The notes beneath the pieces are model-generated. The model worked only from the letters and a program-made list of their open reading frames with translations, ran no database searches and had not been told where the DNA came from. From positions 147,501-211,500 of the forward strand of contig NC_009615.1 in assembly GCF_000012845.1 (NCBI RefSeq): 64,000 nucleotides of DNA, given 5' to 3'. This DNA is from Parabacteroides distasonis ATCC 8503. Its GTDB lineage: Bacteria > Bacteroidota > Bacteroidia > Bacteroidales > Tannerellaceae. The translations under genes were made by a program, and so were the position numbers. The first letter of the stretch is position 1, and each line of letters starts with the position of its first letter. This document shows, piece by piece, positions 36,654-45,083 of the stretch.

Positions 36654-37220
36654 CTAGCTAAAGAATAAATGCTCTATTAAAATTTTTGTACCGATACCGA
36701 TTAAGATTAAACCTCCGATGAGGTCCAGCTTCAAGTCGATTCTCTTGCCGAATCGGTTACCGAAATAGACACCGAAGGCAGAGATAGCGAAGGTGACAAC
36801 ACCGATAGTCGAGGCTTGCAGCAAGAGTGGTGATTTTAAGATCGCCAGAGAGATTCCTACGGCGAGGGCATCGATACTTGTCGCTATTCCCAATCCGCAT
36901 AATGTCCGGTTACATAGAGGATCGAATTTCCCGTCTTCCTCCTCTTCCTTCGTGCTATCGTATATCATTTTTCCACCTAAGTAAAGCAAGAGGGTAAATG
37001 CGATCCAATGATCGAAGGCGCAAATGTATTTTTCGAATCCTAATCCCATCGTATAACCAATCACGGTCATTCCGGCTTGGAATATACCGAGCACGCTCGC
37101 TATCTTAATAATATTACCGGCGGTGCAGTTGTTCTTAAGAACTGCGCCGCCGGTAACTGATACTGCTAGGCTATCCATGGATAAGCCGATCGCTAGTAGC
37201 AGAACTTCAATGTATAACAT
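36654..37220 (-). CDS. mntP: Manganese efflux pump MntP
   Basis: The 188-residue protein has six helices and the duplicated acidic motifs of MntP: SMDSLAVSVTGG in the first half and SIDALAVGISLA in the second. It exports Mn2+ across the inner membrane. It starts 1 bp before the end of a nitroreductase-family gene and shares its transcript. No yybP-ykoY riboswitch is seen upstream. Confidence 0.93.
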   Translation of the reverse strand: MLYIEVLLLAIGLSMDSLAVSVTGGAVLKNNCTAGNIIKIASVLGIFQAGMTVIGYTMGLGFEKYICAFDHWIAFTLLLYLGGKMIYDSTKEEEEDGKFDPLCNRTLCGLGIATSIDALAVGISLAILKSPLLLQASTIGVVTFAISAFGVYFGNRFGKRIDLKLDLIGGLILIGIGTKILIEHLFFS

Positions 37221-37221
37221 A

Positions 37222-37743
37222 CTAGAATGATTCCCGTTTAATAATTTCTTCTATGGGCTTACGTCTCTTTGGAGTCTCATCGAATAATGCCGGGTCGGAA
37301 GGATAGCCGAACGGTATCAATACAACAGGCTCGATCGTTTCCGGAATTTTAAAATGTTTACGGCAAAGTTCCGTGTCGAAATTGCAAACCCAACAAGTTC
37401 CCAATCCTTGTTCGGCAGCGGCTAAACAAATGTGTTCCGTAGCGATAGCCGTATCGATATCCATATGATCCTTATGATCGCCCCGTTTCCAAGATTGCTG
37501 ATGATCTCCGCAAACGATCAAGTAATAAGGCGCTTGCTTGAACCATTCCCGGGGATAGCATTCTTGTAATTTAGCTTTTCCTTCCGCACTTTGAACCCAT
37601 ACAAAATACCAAGGTTGATAATTTACCGCCGAAGGGGCCAAACGAGCTGCTTCTAGGATATAATCAATCTTTTCTTGCTCTACGTTTTTGGGGGCATACT
37701 TTCGGATAGAACAACGTTTTCTCGCTAATTCTAGGAAACTCAT
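37222..37743 (-). CDS. Nitroreductase-family flavoprotein (second)
   Basis: The 173-residue FMN enzyme has the N-terminal RKRCSIRKYAPKNVEQEK, APSAVNYQPWYFVWV and GLGTCWVCNFDTE. It is distinct from the paralogue at 30985-31545. It overlaps the upstream glycosyltransferase gene by 4 bp and precedes mntP by 1 bp. Substrate unknown. Confidence 0.9.
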   Translation of the reverse strand: MSFLELARKRCSIRKYAPKNVEQEKIDYILEAARLAPSAVNYQPWYFVWVQSAEGKAKLQECYPREWFKQAPYYLIVCGDHQQSWKRGDHKDHMDIDTAIATEHICLAAAEQGLGTCWVCNFDTELCRKHFKIPETIEPVVLIPFGYPSDPALFDETPKRRKPIEEIIKRESF

Positions 37744-38690
37744 ATCTCATCCTCTATTTTATAGTTATTGCGATTCGGAGAATTGCGGGAAATCAACTCC
37801 CCGATAAAGCCCGCTAGGAACATCTGGGTTCCCAGAATCATCGCTGTCAATGAAATATAGAAATAAGGGGAACTTGTAACCAAAGGTCTTAGATCTCCAG
37901 AGTACATCGAGATCAATTTCATGCTGAGTACGATTACTAGAGCGATAAAACCAATGAAGAACATAGCGCTTCCCCATAAACCGAAGAAGTGCATCGGTTT
38001 CTTTCCGAATTTGGAAGTAAACCAAAGCGTGATCAAATCAAGATAACCGTTCACGAAGCGATCCAACCCGAATTTAGTAGTTCCGTACTTGCGGGCTTGA
38101 TGTTTCACTACTTTCTCGCCAATCTTGTGAAATCCGGCAATCTTAGCTAAATAAGGTATGTAACGGTGCATATCGTTATACACCTCTATATTTTTAATGA
38201 CAACATTCTTATACGCTTTCAATCCGCAATTGAAATCGTGTAAGTTCTTTATTCCCGAGAATTTACGAGCTGTCGCGTTGAATAATTTCGTGGGGATCGT
38301 CTTAGACAACGGGTCATATCTTTTCTTTTTCCAGCCGGATACCAGATCGTACCCGTCTTCGGTGATCATCCGGTAAAGTTCGGGTATCTCATCCGGGCTG
38401 TCCTGCAGATCGGCGTCCATGGTAATGACCACGTCACCTTTAGCCCGTTGGAATCCGCAATGCAATCCCGGCGACTTACCGTAGTTGCGACGGAACTTGA
38501 TTCCCCGGACGTGTGGAGAACGTTGCTTCAACTCCTCGATCACTTCCCAAGAATTATCCGTACTGCCGTCATTCACGAAAATGACTTCATAGGTATAATT
38601 ATGTTCTTTCATCACCCGCTCTATCCACGAGAATAACTCGGGTAAAGACTCGGCTTCGTTATACAACGGGATAACAACTGATATGTCCAT
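37740..38690 (-). CDS. Membrane GT2 glycosyltransferase (polyprenyl-phosphate type)
   Basis: The 316-residue protein has an N-terminal GT-A family 2 domain (SVVIPLYNEAESLPEL, the DxD in ITMDADLQDSPDEI, and FRRNYGKSPGLHCGF) and two C-terminal transmembrane helices (about residues 233-260 and 272-296). This is the layout of ArnC/GtrB-type enzymes that transfer a sugar to undecaprenyl phosphate. It is preceded by a DUF4199 protein, a recurrent Bacteroidetes pairing. Confidence 0.92.
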   Translation of the reverse strand: MDISVVIPLYNEAESLPELFSWIERVMKEHNYTYEVIFVNDGSTDNSWEVIEELKQRSPHVRGIKFRRNYGKSPGLHCGFQRAKGDVVITMDADLQDSPDEIPELYRMITEDGYDLVSGWKKKRYDPLSKTIPTKLFNATARKFSGIKNLHDFNCGLKAYKNVVIKNIEVYNDMHRYIPYLAKIAGFHKIGEKVVKHQARKYGTTKFGLDRFVNGYLDLITLWFTSKFGKKPMHFFGLWGSAMFFIGFIALVIVLSMKLISMYSGDLRPLVTSSPYFYISLTAMILGTQMFLAGFIGELISRNSPNRNNYKIEDEI

Positions 38691-38711
38691 TATTTGTCTG
38701 TAATTAACTTT

Positions 38712-39242
38712 TTAGCGGTTTTCAGTGATGGAACCTGTCGAATTGTTCCTGCACAAGAGAGCCGCTACCGGTATAGAAAGTATGATGCCGTAAAATACGT
38801 TATTAAATATTCCTTGTATGGCCATGTGGATTGGCGAGATACGAATCTTGCTGAGCGAGTCGATCATCTCCGAGCTGACTTGGCTATCCTTTAGTACAGT
38901 CGTTAATTGCCCGATCGCATTTGCCACGAAATCAGGCGAGGCGATGAACTGATAAAAGACAAAGTATTCAAGCGAGACGATCAATGCGGCGAAAAAATAC
39001 AACATCGTGCCGAATCTCCATGCATGAAAGAAACTGATCCTTCCACCGATGTCGTGCCGATATCTTTTCGTCATGTAGTAGGCGATGAAAGGGACGGCGA
39101 GCGTCAATAGCCAATAGACAAGACTTAAGGAGGGGACGGAAACGCTGAAGATGAAAAAGATGTATTTCACTACCCAATATATACCCATGGCCAAACCATA
39201 AGTCATAGCGCCTTTTAAAAGTAAATTCTTATTCTCTTCCAT
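38712..39242 (-). CDS. DUF4199 membrane protein
   Basis: The 176-residue four-helix protein matches the DUF4199 pattern (LLKGAMTYGLAMGIYWVVKY, FHAWRFGTMLYFFAALIVSL). Function is unknown. I chose the ATG at 39242 (MEENKNLLLKGAMTYG), because the upstream hydrophobic stretch is not conserved in the family. It lies 21 bp before the glycosyltransferase gene, so it may support that membrane enzyme (inference). Confidence 0.85.
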   Translation of the reverse strand: MEENKNLLLKGAMTYGLAMGIYWVVKYIFFIFSVSVPSLSLVYWLLTLAVPFIAYYMTKRYRHDIGGRISFFHAWRFGTMLYFFAALIVSLEYFVFYQFIASPDFVANAIGQLTTVLKDSQVSSEMIDSLSKIRISPIHMAIQGIFNNVFYGIILSIPVAALLCRNNSTGSITENR

Positions 39243-39320
39243 GATGCTGCAGTTTTGAATTCTTATCAGCAAAATTAATATATTAATGCAAATGCGCAAC
39301 TATATTATGCCTAAAATGCG

Positions 39321-39352
39321 AAAAAGGAAGCCTATTTATAAGCTTCCTTCTT
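39321..39352 (-). terminator. Terminator after ffs and tRNA-Thr
   Basis: GGAAGC (39326-39331) pairs with GCTTCC (39342-39347). On the minus strand the stem is followed by a T-run (plus-strand A-run at 39321-39325). Confidence 0.75.
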
Positions 39353-39370
39353 TAAGATGTGTCTTATCTG

Positions 39371-39444
39371 AGCCTCTTGTCGGATTCGAACCAACGACCC
39401 CGAGATTACAAATCACGTGCTCTGGCCAACTGAGCTAAAGAGGC
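39371..39444 (-). tRNA. tRNA-Thr (UGU anticodon)
   Basis: On the minus strand a complete cloverleaf is seen: acceptor GCCTCTT pairs with AAGAGGC plus discriminator T, D-arm GCTC...GAGC, anticodon stem with loop TTTGTAA (anticodon TGT), and T-arm with GTTCGAATCC. No CCA is encoded. Its 5' end is only 4 bp from the 3' end of ffs, so the two RNAs are probably made as one precursor. Confidence 0.95.
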
Positions 39445-39447
39445 AGG

Positions 39448-39545
39448 TGGGTAAGCTTACTACATCGCGCCGCTACGACCAAGTACCCTTGCTGCGGTCA
39501 AGCCCTGGGGGATTCCGAGGGAGCATGCCGTGTAGGACTTACCCG
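39448..39545 (-). ncRNA. ffs: Signal recognition particle RNA (4.5S)
   Basis: On the minus strand the roughly 98-nt RNA closes with GGGTAAG/CTTACCC and TACA/TGTA. The apical SRP54-binding region is present as CAGGGC-TTGA-CC-GCAGCAAGG, where the GCAGC and AAGG internal-loop elements are as in E. coli 4.5S and the loop is TTGA. The 3' side ends with the usual GCGATGTAGT before the closing stem. A strong promoter lies just upstream (39550-39579). It forms SRP with Ffh for membrane protein targeting. Confidence 0.88.
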
Positions 39546-39549
39546 GGTG

Positions 39550-39579
39550 CAAAAGTAGATATTATTTTTTACTTTGCAA
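39550..39579 (-). promoter_or_regulatory. Promoter of ffs
   Basis: On the minus strand TTG (39577-39579) and TACTTTTG (39550-39557) are 19 bp apart, placing the start of transcription at the first bases of ffs. The -33 box is embedded in AAACGCTTGCA, which is shared exactly with the tRNA-Tyr promoter at 59538-59567. Confidence 0.75.
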
Positions 39580-39707
39580 GCGTTTTCTTACTCTTGGGAT
39601 GATAATTGTTTATAAAGAATTGAAAACCTTATGCTTTTGGTTGTGTTAAAGAATGTTTTATGTGTTGTGGCCGATGGTTTATCAAAGAATGTTGATTTTT
39701 TCATTGT

Positions 39708-39786
39708 GAGGCAAAAATATTTTCATCATGAAGAAAAAGTATTTTCACCATGAAGAAAAAGTATTTTCATCACGATGAAAAAACAG
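39708..39786. repeat. Intergenic 22-bp-period array
   Basis: Units start GAAGAAAAAGTATTTTC at 39730 and 39752 and differ at two positions (ending ACCAT and ATCAC). A partial unit precedes (39708-39729) and another follows (GATGAAAAA at 39774). Each junction is a dyad of the form TTTTCATCAT/GATGAAAA. It ends 2 bp before the stop of the YhiM-like gene. The rest of the gap (39558-39707) holds the ffs promoter and nothing else I recognise. Confidence 0.75.
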
Positions 39787-39787
39787 T

Positions 39788-40834
39788 TTACTTGGAAGAG
39801 GTTCCGCTTTCCAATATGCTGACGATGGAGAACAACGTAAAGCAGATCGCTCCCAGTCCGGCCAATACCCGTGCGGGAATGGCATAATAACTATGCTCGG
39901 CCGCCATCTCGAAAAGGAAAGCGGAGAGGAAAAGGCAGAATAAAGCCGTGAATATAGGAATTAATGGAATCCGGTTGGCAAGCTTGAATTCTTCCCTCCA
40001 TATTTTAGACAGCAAGATCACCTTGCTGGAGATACTATAGCAAACTAATCCAAGGCCGATCATGATATATCCGGTTGAGGCATTAGCCGGGTCGCTATCT
40101 CCTAATACGAAGAGACCCCATATCAGACTGATAGATCCCATCAGGATGACAAAACGGTGCCATAGCCTTTTTTCCAATCGGGAATATGTGTTTCTTATTT
40201 GTCGGGCGATCGTGGCGACTAAAGCGATTAAGCTAGTGCAAATACATGCTAGTCCGGCCATCACGTGCCCGGCGACGAAGTATTGGGAATGCTCCTCGCT
40301 ATGCGCTAGCAACCGGTAAGCCCAAATCCATGCGACTATGGATATAAGAGATGCTACAAGGATCAAGAATAACCCTTGCCAAAAGTTGAACGCTTTATCC
40401 GGTATTCTGGGATCGTCGCTTTTGGCGTTCATTTGTATTAAGGTGAATCGGGTAGAGGCGGTAGCCGTTGTCGCTACGCATGCGGTTATAAGGCCCACCC
40501 CGCAAATGACATGGCCTGCGACAAAGTCTGCTGGCGCCGGTGAGGACATGAGTAAGATAAAGCCCGCCAGAAAAGTGATGGTTGCCGAGAGATATCCAAG
40601 GATAGGCAAAGCGAATCTGGCTACATTATCATATGTATGGATAATTTGACGAATAATGGTCGCTGCCGTAGCGAACAAAGCTATACAAATAAAGCCAAGA
40701 GAGAATACGACAGGTCCGGCGACGAATCTGCTGGAGTCCACTCCATAGTTAAAGACAAAAAATCCATAACCGAAACAAAAGAGGGCCATTAGCAATGGAA
40801 TCGCCCTGAATAAGACACTAATCCCGTAATTCAT
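39788..40834 (-). CDS. YhiM-like inner membrane protein (DUF2776)
   Basis: The 348-residue protein matches E. coli YhiM closely in length and motifs, notably LANRIPLIPIFTALFCLFLS and the C-terminal VLAGLGAICFTLFSIVSILE. YhiM is linked to acid resistance, with an unknown mechanism. Five to six related two-helix units recur, each with a version of FVAGHVxxGLxxIC (about residues 35, 95, 190, 260 and 325). I chose the ATG at 40834 because YhiM begins at the equivalent point. The ATG at 40864 adds only a basic stretch. Confidence 0.85.
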   Translation of the reverse strand: MNYGISVLFRAIPLLMALFCFGYGFFVFNYGVDSSRFVAGPVVFSLGFICIALFATAATIIRQIIHTYDNVARFALPILGYLSATITFLAGFILLMSSPAPADFVAGHVICGVGLITACVATTATASTRFTLIQMNAKSDDPRIPDKAFNFWQGLFLILVASLISIVAWIWAYRLLAHSEEHSQYFVAGHVMAGLACICTSLIALVATIARQIRNTYSRLEKRLWHRFVILMGSISLIWGLFVLGDSDPANASTGYIMIGLGLVCYSISSKVILLSKIWREEFKLANRIPLIPIFTALFCLFLSAFLFEMAAEHSYYAIPARVLAGLGAICFTLFSIVSILESGTSSK

Positions 40835-40969
40835 AACTTGTTTTTTATTTAGATTTTTCTTCAAACAGAGATGCGATCCTTTTTGTTCAAGAAGAATTTT
40901 AGAGGTTATACGATGTTTTTGCGTGTTATTTCATCATTTTTGTTTTTCTTTGCGGAAAATATCAGAGAA

Positions 40970-41698
40970 GTGAATCTTATTATAGAACAAGGTAACACGT
41001 CATCAAAGGTCGCTGTGTATAAAAATGGGCATATAGAGGCTTCTTTTGTATACAAGCAATTCGGTGTATCTGTGGTCGCTGCTCTTTTTGAGAAGTACGC
41101 TTTTACGCAAGGCATTTTATCGACGGTGATAGATACGGACGATGAGTTGATCGCTTATCTAAAAAATAAGCTTCAGCGTTTTGTCTTTCTGGATGAACAT
41201 GTAGCTTTACCGATCAAGGTGGAATATGGGACGCCGAAAACGCTAGGCAAGGACCGTTTGGCCGCTGTCGTGGGGGCGAATTATTTGCGGCCGGGAAAAA
41301 ATCTGCTGGTTATCGATGCCGGTACCGCTATCACGTATGAGGTGATAGAAGCGCCGGGTATCTTTCTGGGAGGGAATATCTCTCCGGGGATGACAACCCG
41401 TTTTCGAGCGTTGAACCATTTTACGAAGAAACTGCCTTTGGTAACGGAAGAGGATGATATACCGCTTATCGGGAGAAGTACGGAAACGGCTATCCAAGCG
41501 GGTGTGGTGAATGGGATTGTTTACGAGATGGACGGATATATTGACGAGCTGAAAGTAAAATATCCGGATCTTTTGGTTTTTTTAACAGGCGGTCATTCGT
41601 TTTATTTTGAAAGACGGCTAAAAAACTCCATCTTTGCAGACATTAATTTAGTGTTGACAGGATTAAACAGAATCTTAGAGTATAATGTTGAAAATTAA
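40970..41698 (+). CDS. coaX: Type III pantothenate kinase
   Basis: The 242-residue enzyme phosphorylates pantothenate in coenzyme A synthesis. It shows LIIEQGNTSSKVAVY (ATP phosphate-binding, with Glu where many members have Asp), GTPKTLGKDRLAAVVGA (pantothenate site) and LLVIDAGTAITYEVI. I chose the GTG at 40970 (VNLIIEQGNT), which gives the family's normal length. The ATG at 40871 would add 33 hydrophobic residues ahead of the nucleotide-binding strand, which is incompatible with the fold. Confidence 0.9.
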   Translation: MNLIIEQGNTSSKVAVYKNGHIEASFVYKQFGVSVVAALFEKYAFTQGILSTVIDTDDELIAYLKNKLQRFVFLDEHVALPIKVEYGTPKTLGKDRLAAVVGANYLRPGKNLLVIDAGTAITYEVIEAPGIFLGGNISPGMTTRFRALNHFTKKLPLVTEEDDIPLIGRSTETAIQAGVVNGIVYEMDGYIDELKVKYPDLLVFLTGGHSFYFERRLKNSIFADINLVLTGLNRILEYNVEN

Positions 41699-42965
41699 TA
41701 AGGTAGTAATAATAAGTTTTCTTATCTTTACACAATTGCCATTGTGGGCTCAAAATAACACGAACTCGCCTTATACGCGATTTGGATATGGAGAGTTGGC
41801 GGATCGATCTTTTGGTGCCGGAAGGGCGATGGGTGGAGTCGGTTATGGATTAAGGTCCTCTAAACAGATAAATCCATTAAATCCAGCATCTTATAGTTGT
41901 ATGGATTCGTTGACATTCCTTTTTGATTTTGGTGCGTCCGGTCAGGTGTCTTGGTTCTATGACGGTACGAATAAGCAACGACAGATGAATGGAAACGTGG
42001 AGTATATCGCTATGCAATTTCCGATCACCCGGCGTTTAGCGATGAGTATTGGTTTATTACCTTATTCATATGTAGGATATGATTTCGGCGAGAGCCGTAC
42101 TGAGGGCGGTTTAAGTTGGGGAGAAAGCTTTAGTGGCGAAGGTGGCTTAAGCGATGCCTATTTAGGGCTCTCCTATGATATTTGGAAGAAGCGTCTTTCC
42201 ATTGGTTTGAACGCCGGATTTTTATTTGGAAATATAACACATTCCCGCAACTTGATTTTCCCGAGTTCGACAGGGGCGGACGATGTGTATAGAAACCAAC
42301 GTTATGAGATTCGTGATTTAAAGTTAGATTTTGGTATTCAATATACGCATCCTTTGAGCAAGACGGAGCATGTCACGGTAGGTTTCGTTTATTCTCCTGG
42401 GAAAAAGCTGAATACGACTGTGTATGATACTCAACTTGTCGGTTCTTCGGCTACATCCGGATATACAAGGAACGATACAATTAAGAATTATCGGTTTGAT
42501 ATGCCAAACTCTTATGGAGCGGGTATCTCTTATGTGAAGGAGAACCGGTTGACGTTAGCTGCGGACTTCTTATATGAGGACTGGGCGAACGCTTATTTTG
42601 ATAACGAGAAAGGTCAATTCAAGAATCGTACACGTGTAGCGGCTGGTGCCGAATTTATTCCTCGTTATGATAATCGTAATTATCTGGGACGTATCAGATA
42701 CCGTGCCGGTTTTCATTATAGCAATTCGTACTTAAGAGTCAGTCGCTCCGAGGAGAATGGTTATAAAGGACATGGTTATAATGAATATGGGGCGAGTATC
42801 GGTTTTGGGCTTCCATTGATCGATAACCGTTCATTAGTGAACCTGTCATTTGAATACGTGAAGATCCGTCCGGAATTACGTACAATGATTGATGAGCAGT
42901 ATTTCCGGTTTACGGTGAACTATACATTTAACGAATTATGGTTTTTTAAACGAAAAGTGGATTAA
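41685..42965 (+). CDS. Outer membrane beta-barrel protein
   Basis: The 426-residue protein has a signal peptide (about residues 1-22, ending LWAQ) and many amphipathic strands with Gly/aromatic patterns (NTNSPYTRFGYGELADRSFGAGRAMGG, then repeated barrel strands). Its start resembles FadL/PorV-like Bacteroidetes barrels. It overlaps coaX by 14 bp. Just downstream is a TPR secretory protein, then lptC, so it may be part of an envelope-maintenance block. Cargo is unknown. Confidence 0.82.
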   Translation: MLKINKVVIISFLIFTQLPLWAQNNTNSPYTRFGYGELADRSFGAGRAMGGVGYGLRSSKQINPLNPASYSCMDSLTFLFDFGASGQVSWFYDGTNKQRQMNGNVEYIAMQFPITRRLAMSIGLLPYSYVGYDFGESRTEGGLSWGESFSGEGGLSDAYLGLSYDIWKKRLSIGLNAGFLFGNITHSRNLIFPSSTGADDVYRNQRYEIRDLKLDFGIQYTHPLSKTEHVTVGFVYSPGKKLNTTVYDTQLVGSSATSGYTRNDTIKNYRFDMPNSYGAGISYVKENRLTLAADFLYEDWANAYFDNEKGQFKNRTRVAAGAEFIPRYDNRNYLGRIRYRAGFHYSNSYLRVSRSEENGYKGHGYNEYGASIGFGLPLIDNRSLVNLSFEYVKIRPELRTMIDEQYFRFTVNYTFNELWFFKRKVD

Positions 42966-43049
42966 ACCGGGAATGGCCGAAAGGGTCTAATGAGTATGAT
43001 ACTTTTTTGAAGGAATATAAATTTATAGCTAACTTTAATAGAAAGAGAT

Positions 43050-44414
43050 ATGAAGATCAAAGTTTTATTACTAGCGCTTGGATGTACTATGGGTACATTG
43101 GGTGCTTATGCGCAGAAAGGAGTAGATAATGGTACACAGTTCGGTTCCGGTGAGGATAGCGTGCGTTGTATTACCAATATCAGCTTGTTCGTTCCTTACG
43201 CGAAAGCCGGAAACTTCAAAGATGCCTATGATTTCTGGAAGATCGTGTACGATGAGTGTCCTGCCGCTACAAAAGATATCTATTTGTACGGTGTGAAAAT
43301 TATGGGCTGGAAGATCGCCCAAGAGAAAGATCCCGCTAAGAAGAATGCTCTTATTGATGATTTGATGGGGGTTTACGACAAGCGTGTGAAATATTTTGGA
43401 AATGATCGCCGGTATGGAAAAGACTGGATCGTTGCTCGAAAAGTGCAAGATTATTTAGCGCAAACAGGCGATAATGCCGACTATAATCAGGCCTATACTT
43501 GGTTGAAGGAGATCGTTGATGAGAAAGGTGCTGATACGGAGGCTCTAGGTCTCTCCTTGTTTAGTTTCTCTTCTATGAAGAAAATGCTTAACGATCCGAA
43601 CTTCAAAGAGCAGTATATTCAAGATTATTTGAAGGTTTCTGCTGGCTTGGATGCTCAGTTAAAAGCTGCGCAGGCTGCAAACAATCAAAAAGAAGTGAAT
43701 GCCTTGACCGCATATAAGAGTGGTGTTGATAATGCCTTTGCAAATAGTGGTGCTGCCGATTGCGAGACTTTGCAGAATTTGTATGCTGCTAAGATCGAGG
43801 AGAATAAGGATAACTTACCTTATTTGAAAGAGACTATATCTTTGTTGAGAAGAACAGGTTGCCAAGAAATCGAGGCTTACTTTTTGGCATCAGACTATGC
43901 TTATCGTCAAGAACCTAGTGCCGAGGCAGCTGTTGGGCTAGGAAAGAAAGCCGTTAAGATAAAGGATTATGATACGGCTATTAAATACTTTGATGAGGCC
44001 GCGAATTTAGAAACGGACGCGACTTCAAAAGCTGATGATTATTATATGATCGCATTGTTGCTGTTTGAGCAAAATGCTTATTCGAAGGCTAGACAATATT
44101 GCCAGAAAGCTTTGGAGGTAAATCCAAACTATGGTAATGCTTATTTATTGATCGGCAAGATGTATGCCGCTACTTCTAAATCTGTCTTCCCGAATGATGG
44201 AGTGTTGGCAAGAGCTGCTTATAATGCCGCTATCGATAAATTTGAGAAAGCGAAACAGGTAGATCCGAGTGTTGCTGAAGAGGCTAATACTTTGATATCA
44301 TCTTATCGTGCTCACCTTCCTTCTACGGAGGAGATCTTCATGCACCCGGATTTGGAGAAGGGCAAACCTTTCACTGTCGGTGGTTGGATCGGAGAGCGTA
44401 CAACGATTCGGTAA
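43050..44414 (+). CDS. Secreted tetratricopeptide-repeat protein
   Basis: The 454-residue protein has a signal peptide (about residues 1-21, ending GAYAQ) and a mostly helical body. At least two clear TPR units lie at about 290-375 (AAVGLGKKAVKIKDYDTAI, and ARQYCQKALEVNPNYGNAYL). It is predicted periplasmic and probably mediates protein contacts. It is followed immediately by lptC, 2 bp after the stop. Confidence 0.85.
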   Translation: MKIKVLLLALGCTMGTLGAYAQKGVDNGTQFGSGEDSVRCITNISLFVPYAKAGNFKDAYDFWKIVYDECPAATKDIYLYGVKIMGWKIAQEKDPAKKNALIDDLMGVYDKRVKYFGNDRRYGKDWIVARKVQDYLAQTGDNADYNQAYTWLKEIVDEKGADTEALGLSLFSFSSMKKMLNDPNFKEQYIQDYLKVSAGLDAQLKAAQAANNQKEVNALTAYKSGVDNAFANSGAADCETLQNLYAAKIEENKDNLPYLKETISLLRRTGCQEIEAYFLASDYAYRQEPSAEAAVGLGKKAVKIKDYDTAIKYFDEAANLETDATSKADDYYMIALLLFEQNAYSKARQYCQKALEVNPNYGNAYLLIGKMYAATSKSVFPNDGVLARAAYNAAIDKFEKAKQVDPSVAEEANTLISSYRAHLPSTEEIFMHPDLEKGKPFTVGGWIGERTTIR

Positions 44415-44416
44415 TT

Positions 44417-45082
44417 ATGATAGGAAATCGTTTTCATTGTAAAACGGAAAATATGGGCATAACAACTACCTTCGTGGTGGTTGTTATGCTTCTTTTGTTT
44501 TCTGCCTCTTGCAGTAAGGAACATAAGGAGGTGGTTGATGTTGAGTTTGATCCGGACAAGACTTATACGATGAAGGCTACGGATGTGTCATCCTTGATCT
44601 CCGATTCTGGTATCACGAGATATCGCTTGAAAGCGAAAGAGTGGCAGATTTACGGGAAGGCGGCGGAACCCCATTGGTATTTCCCCGAGGGGATCTACGT
44701 GGAGAAGTTCGATACCTTATTCCAGACAGAAGCGAGTATTAAGGCGGATACAGCCTATTATTATGATAAAAAAGGGCTTTGGGAGCTGATCGGTAATGTA
44801 GAGGTGGAAAGTCTGCAAGGGGAGCATTTTGAGACTTCCCAATTGTTCTGGGACCAGAAGCAGGAGAAGGTTTATTCTGATAAGTTTATGCGTATCGAGC
44901 AAGAAGATAAGATCATAACAGGCATAGGCTTTGAGTCGAACCAAGATATGACTCAGTATAAGATATTTAACTCACAAGGTATTTTCCCGGTGAGCGATGC
45001 TCTGGCCGATACGACACGGACAGTTCAGGGGGATAGTGCCCGGGGAGATGTGTCACAAATAGATTCAATAAAAAGTAATTAA
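44417..45082 (+). CDS. lptC: LPS export protein LptC
   Basis: The 221-residue protein has an N-terminal hydrophobic segment with a lipobox-like LLFSASCSKE and then the LptC/OstA-like beta-jellyroll (SLISDSGITRYRLKAKEWQIYG, YFPEGIYVEKFD, AYYYDKKGLWELIGNVEVES). It should bind LptBFG and pass LPS to the LptA bridge. I chose the ATG at 44417, 2 bp after the TPR gene. The next candidate is at 44453. A CBS-domain membrane protein follows. Confidence 0.87.
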   Translation: MIGNRFHCKTENMGITTTFVVVVMLLLFSASCSKEHKEVVDVEFDPDKTYTMKATDVSSLISDSGITRYRLKAKEWQIYGKAAEPHWYFPEGIYVEKFDTLFQTEASIKADTAYYYDKKGLWELIGNVEVESLQGEHFETSQLFWDQKQEKVYSDKFMRIEQEDKIITGIGFESNQDMTQYKIFNSQGIFPVSDALADTTRTVQGDSARGDVSQIDSIKSN

Positions 45083-45083
45083 G

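Noticed and set aside
39448..39545. tmRNA or 6S RNA
   Set aside because: The length (about 98 nt), the closing stem and the GCAGC/AAGG SRP54-binding region fit 4.5S RNA instead.
39610..39690. AAAGAAT repeated three times before the 39.7-kb array
   Set aside because: Spacing is 34 and then 36 bp and the copies are short in AT-rich DNA; not convincing as a repeat.
40871..40969. ATG start for coaX 33 codons upstream
   Set aside because: The added residues are a hydrophobic stretch before a strand that normally begins the enzyme; the GTG at 40970 restores family length.
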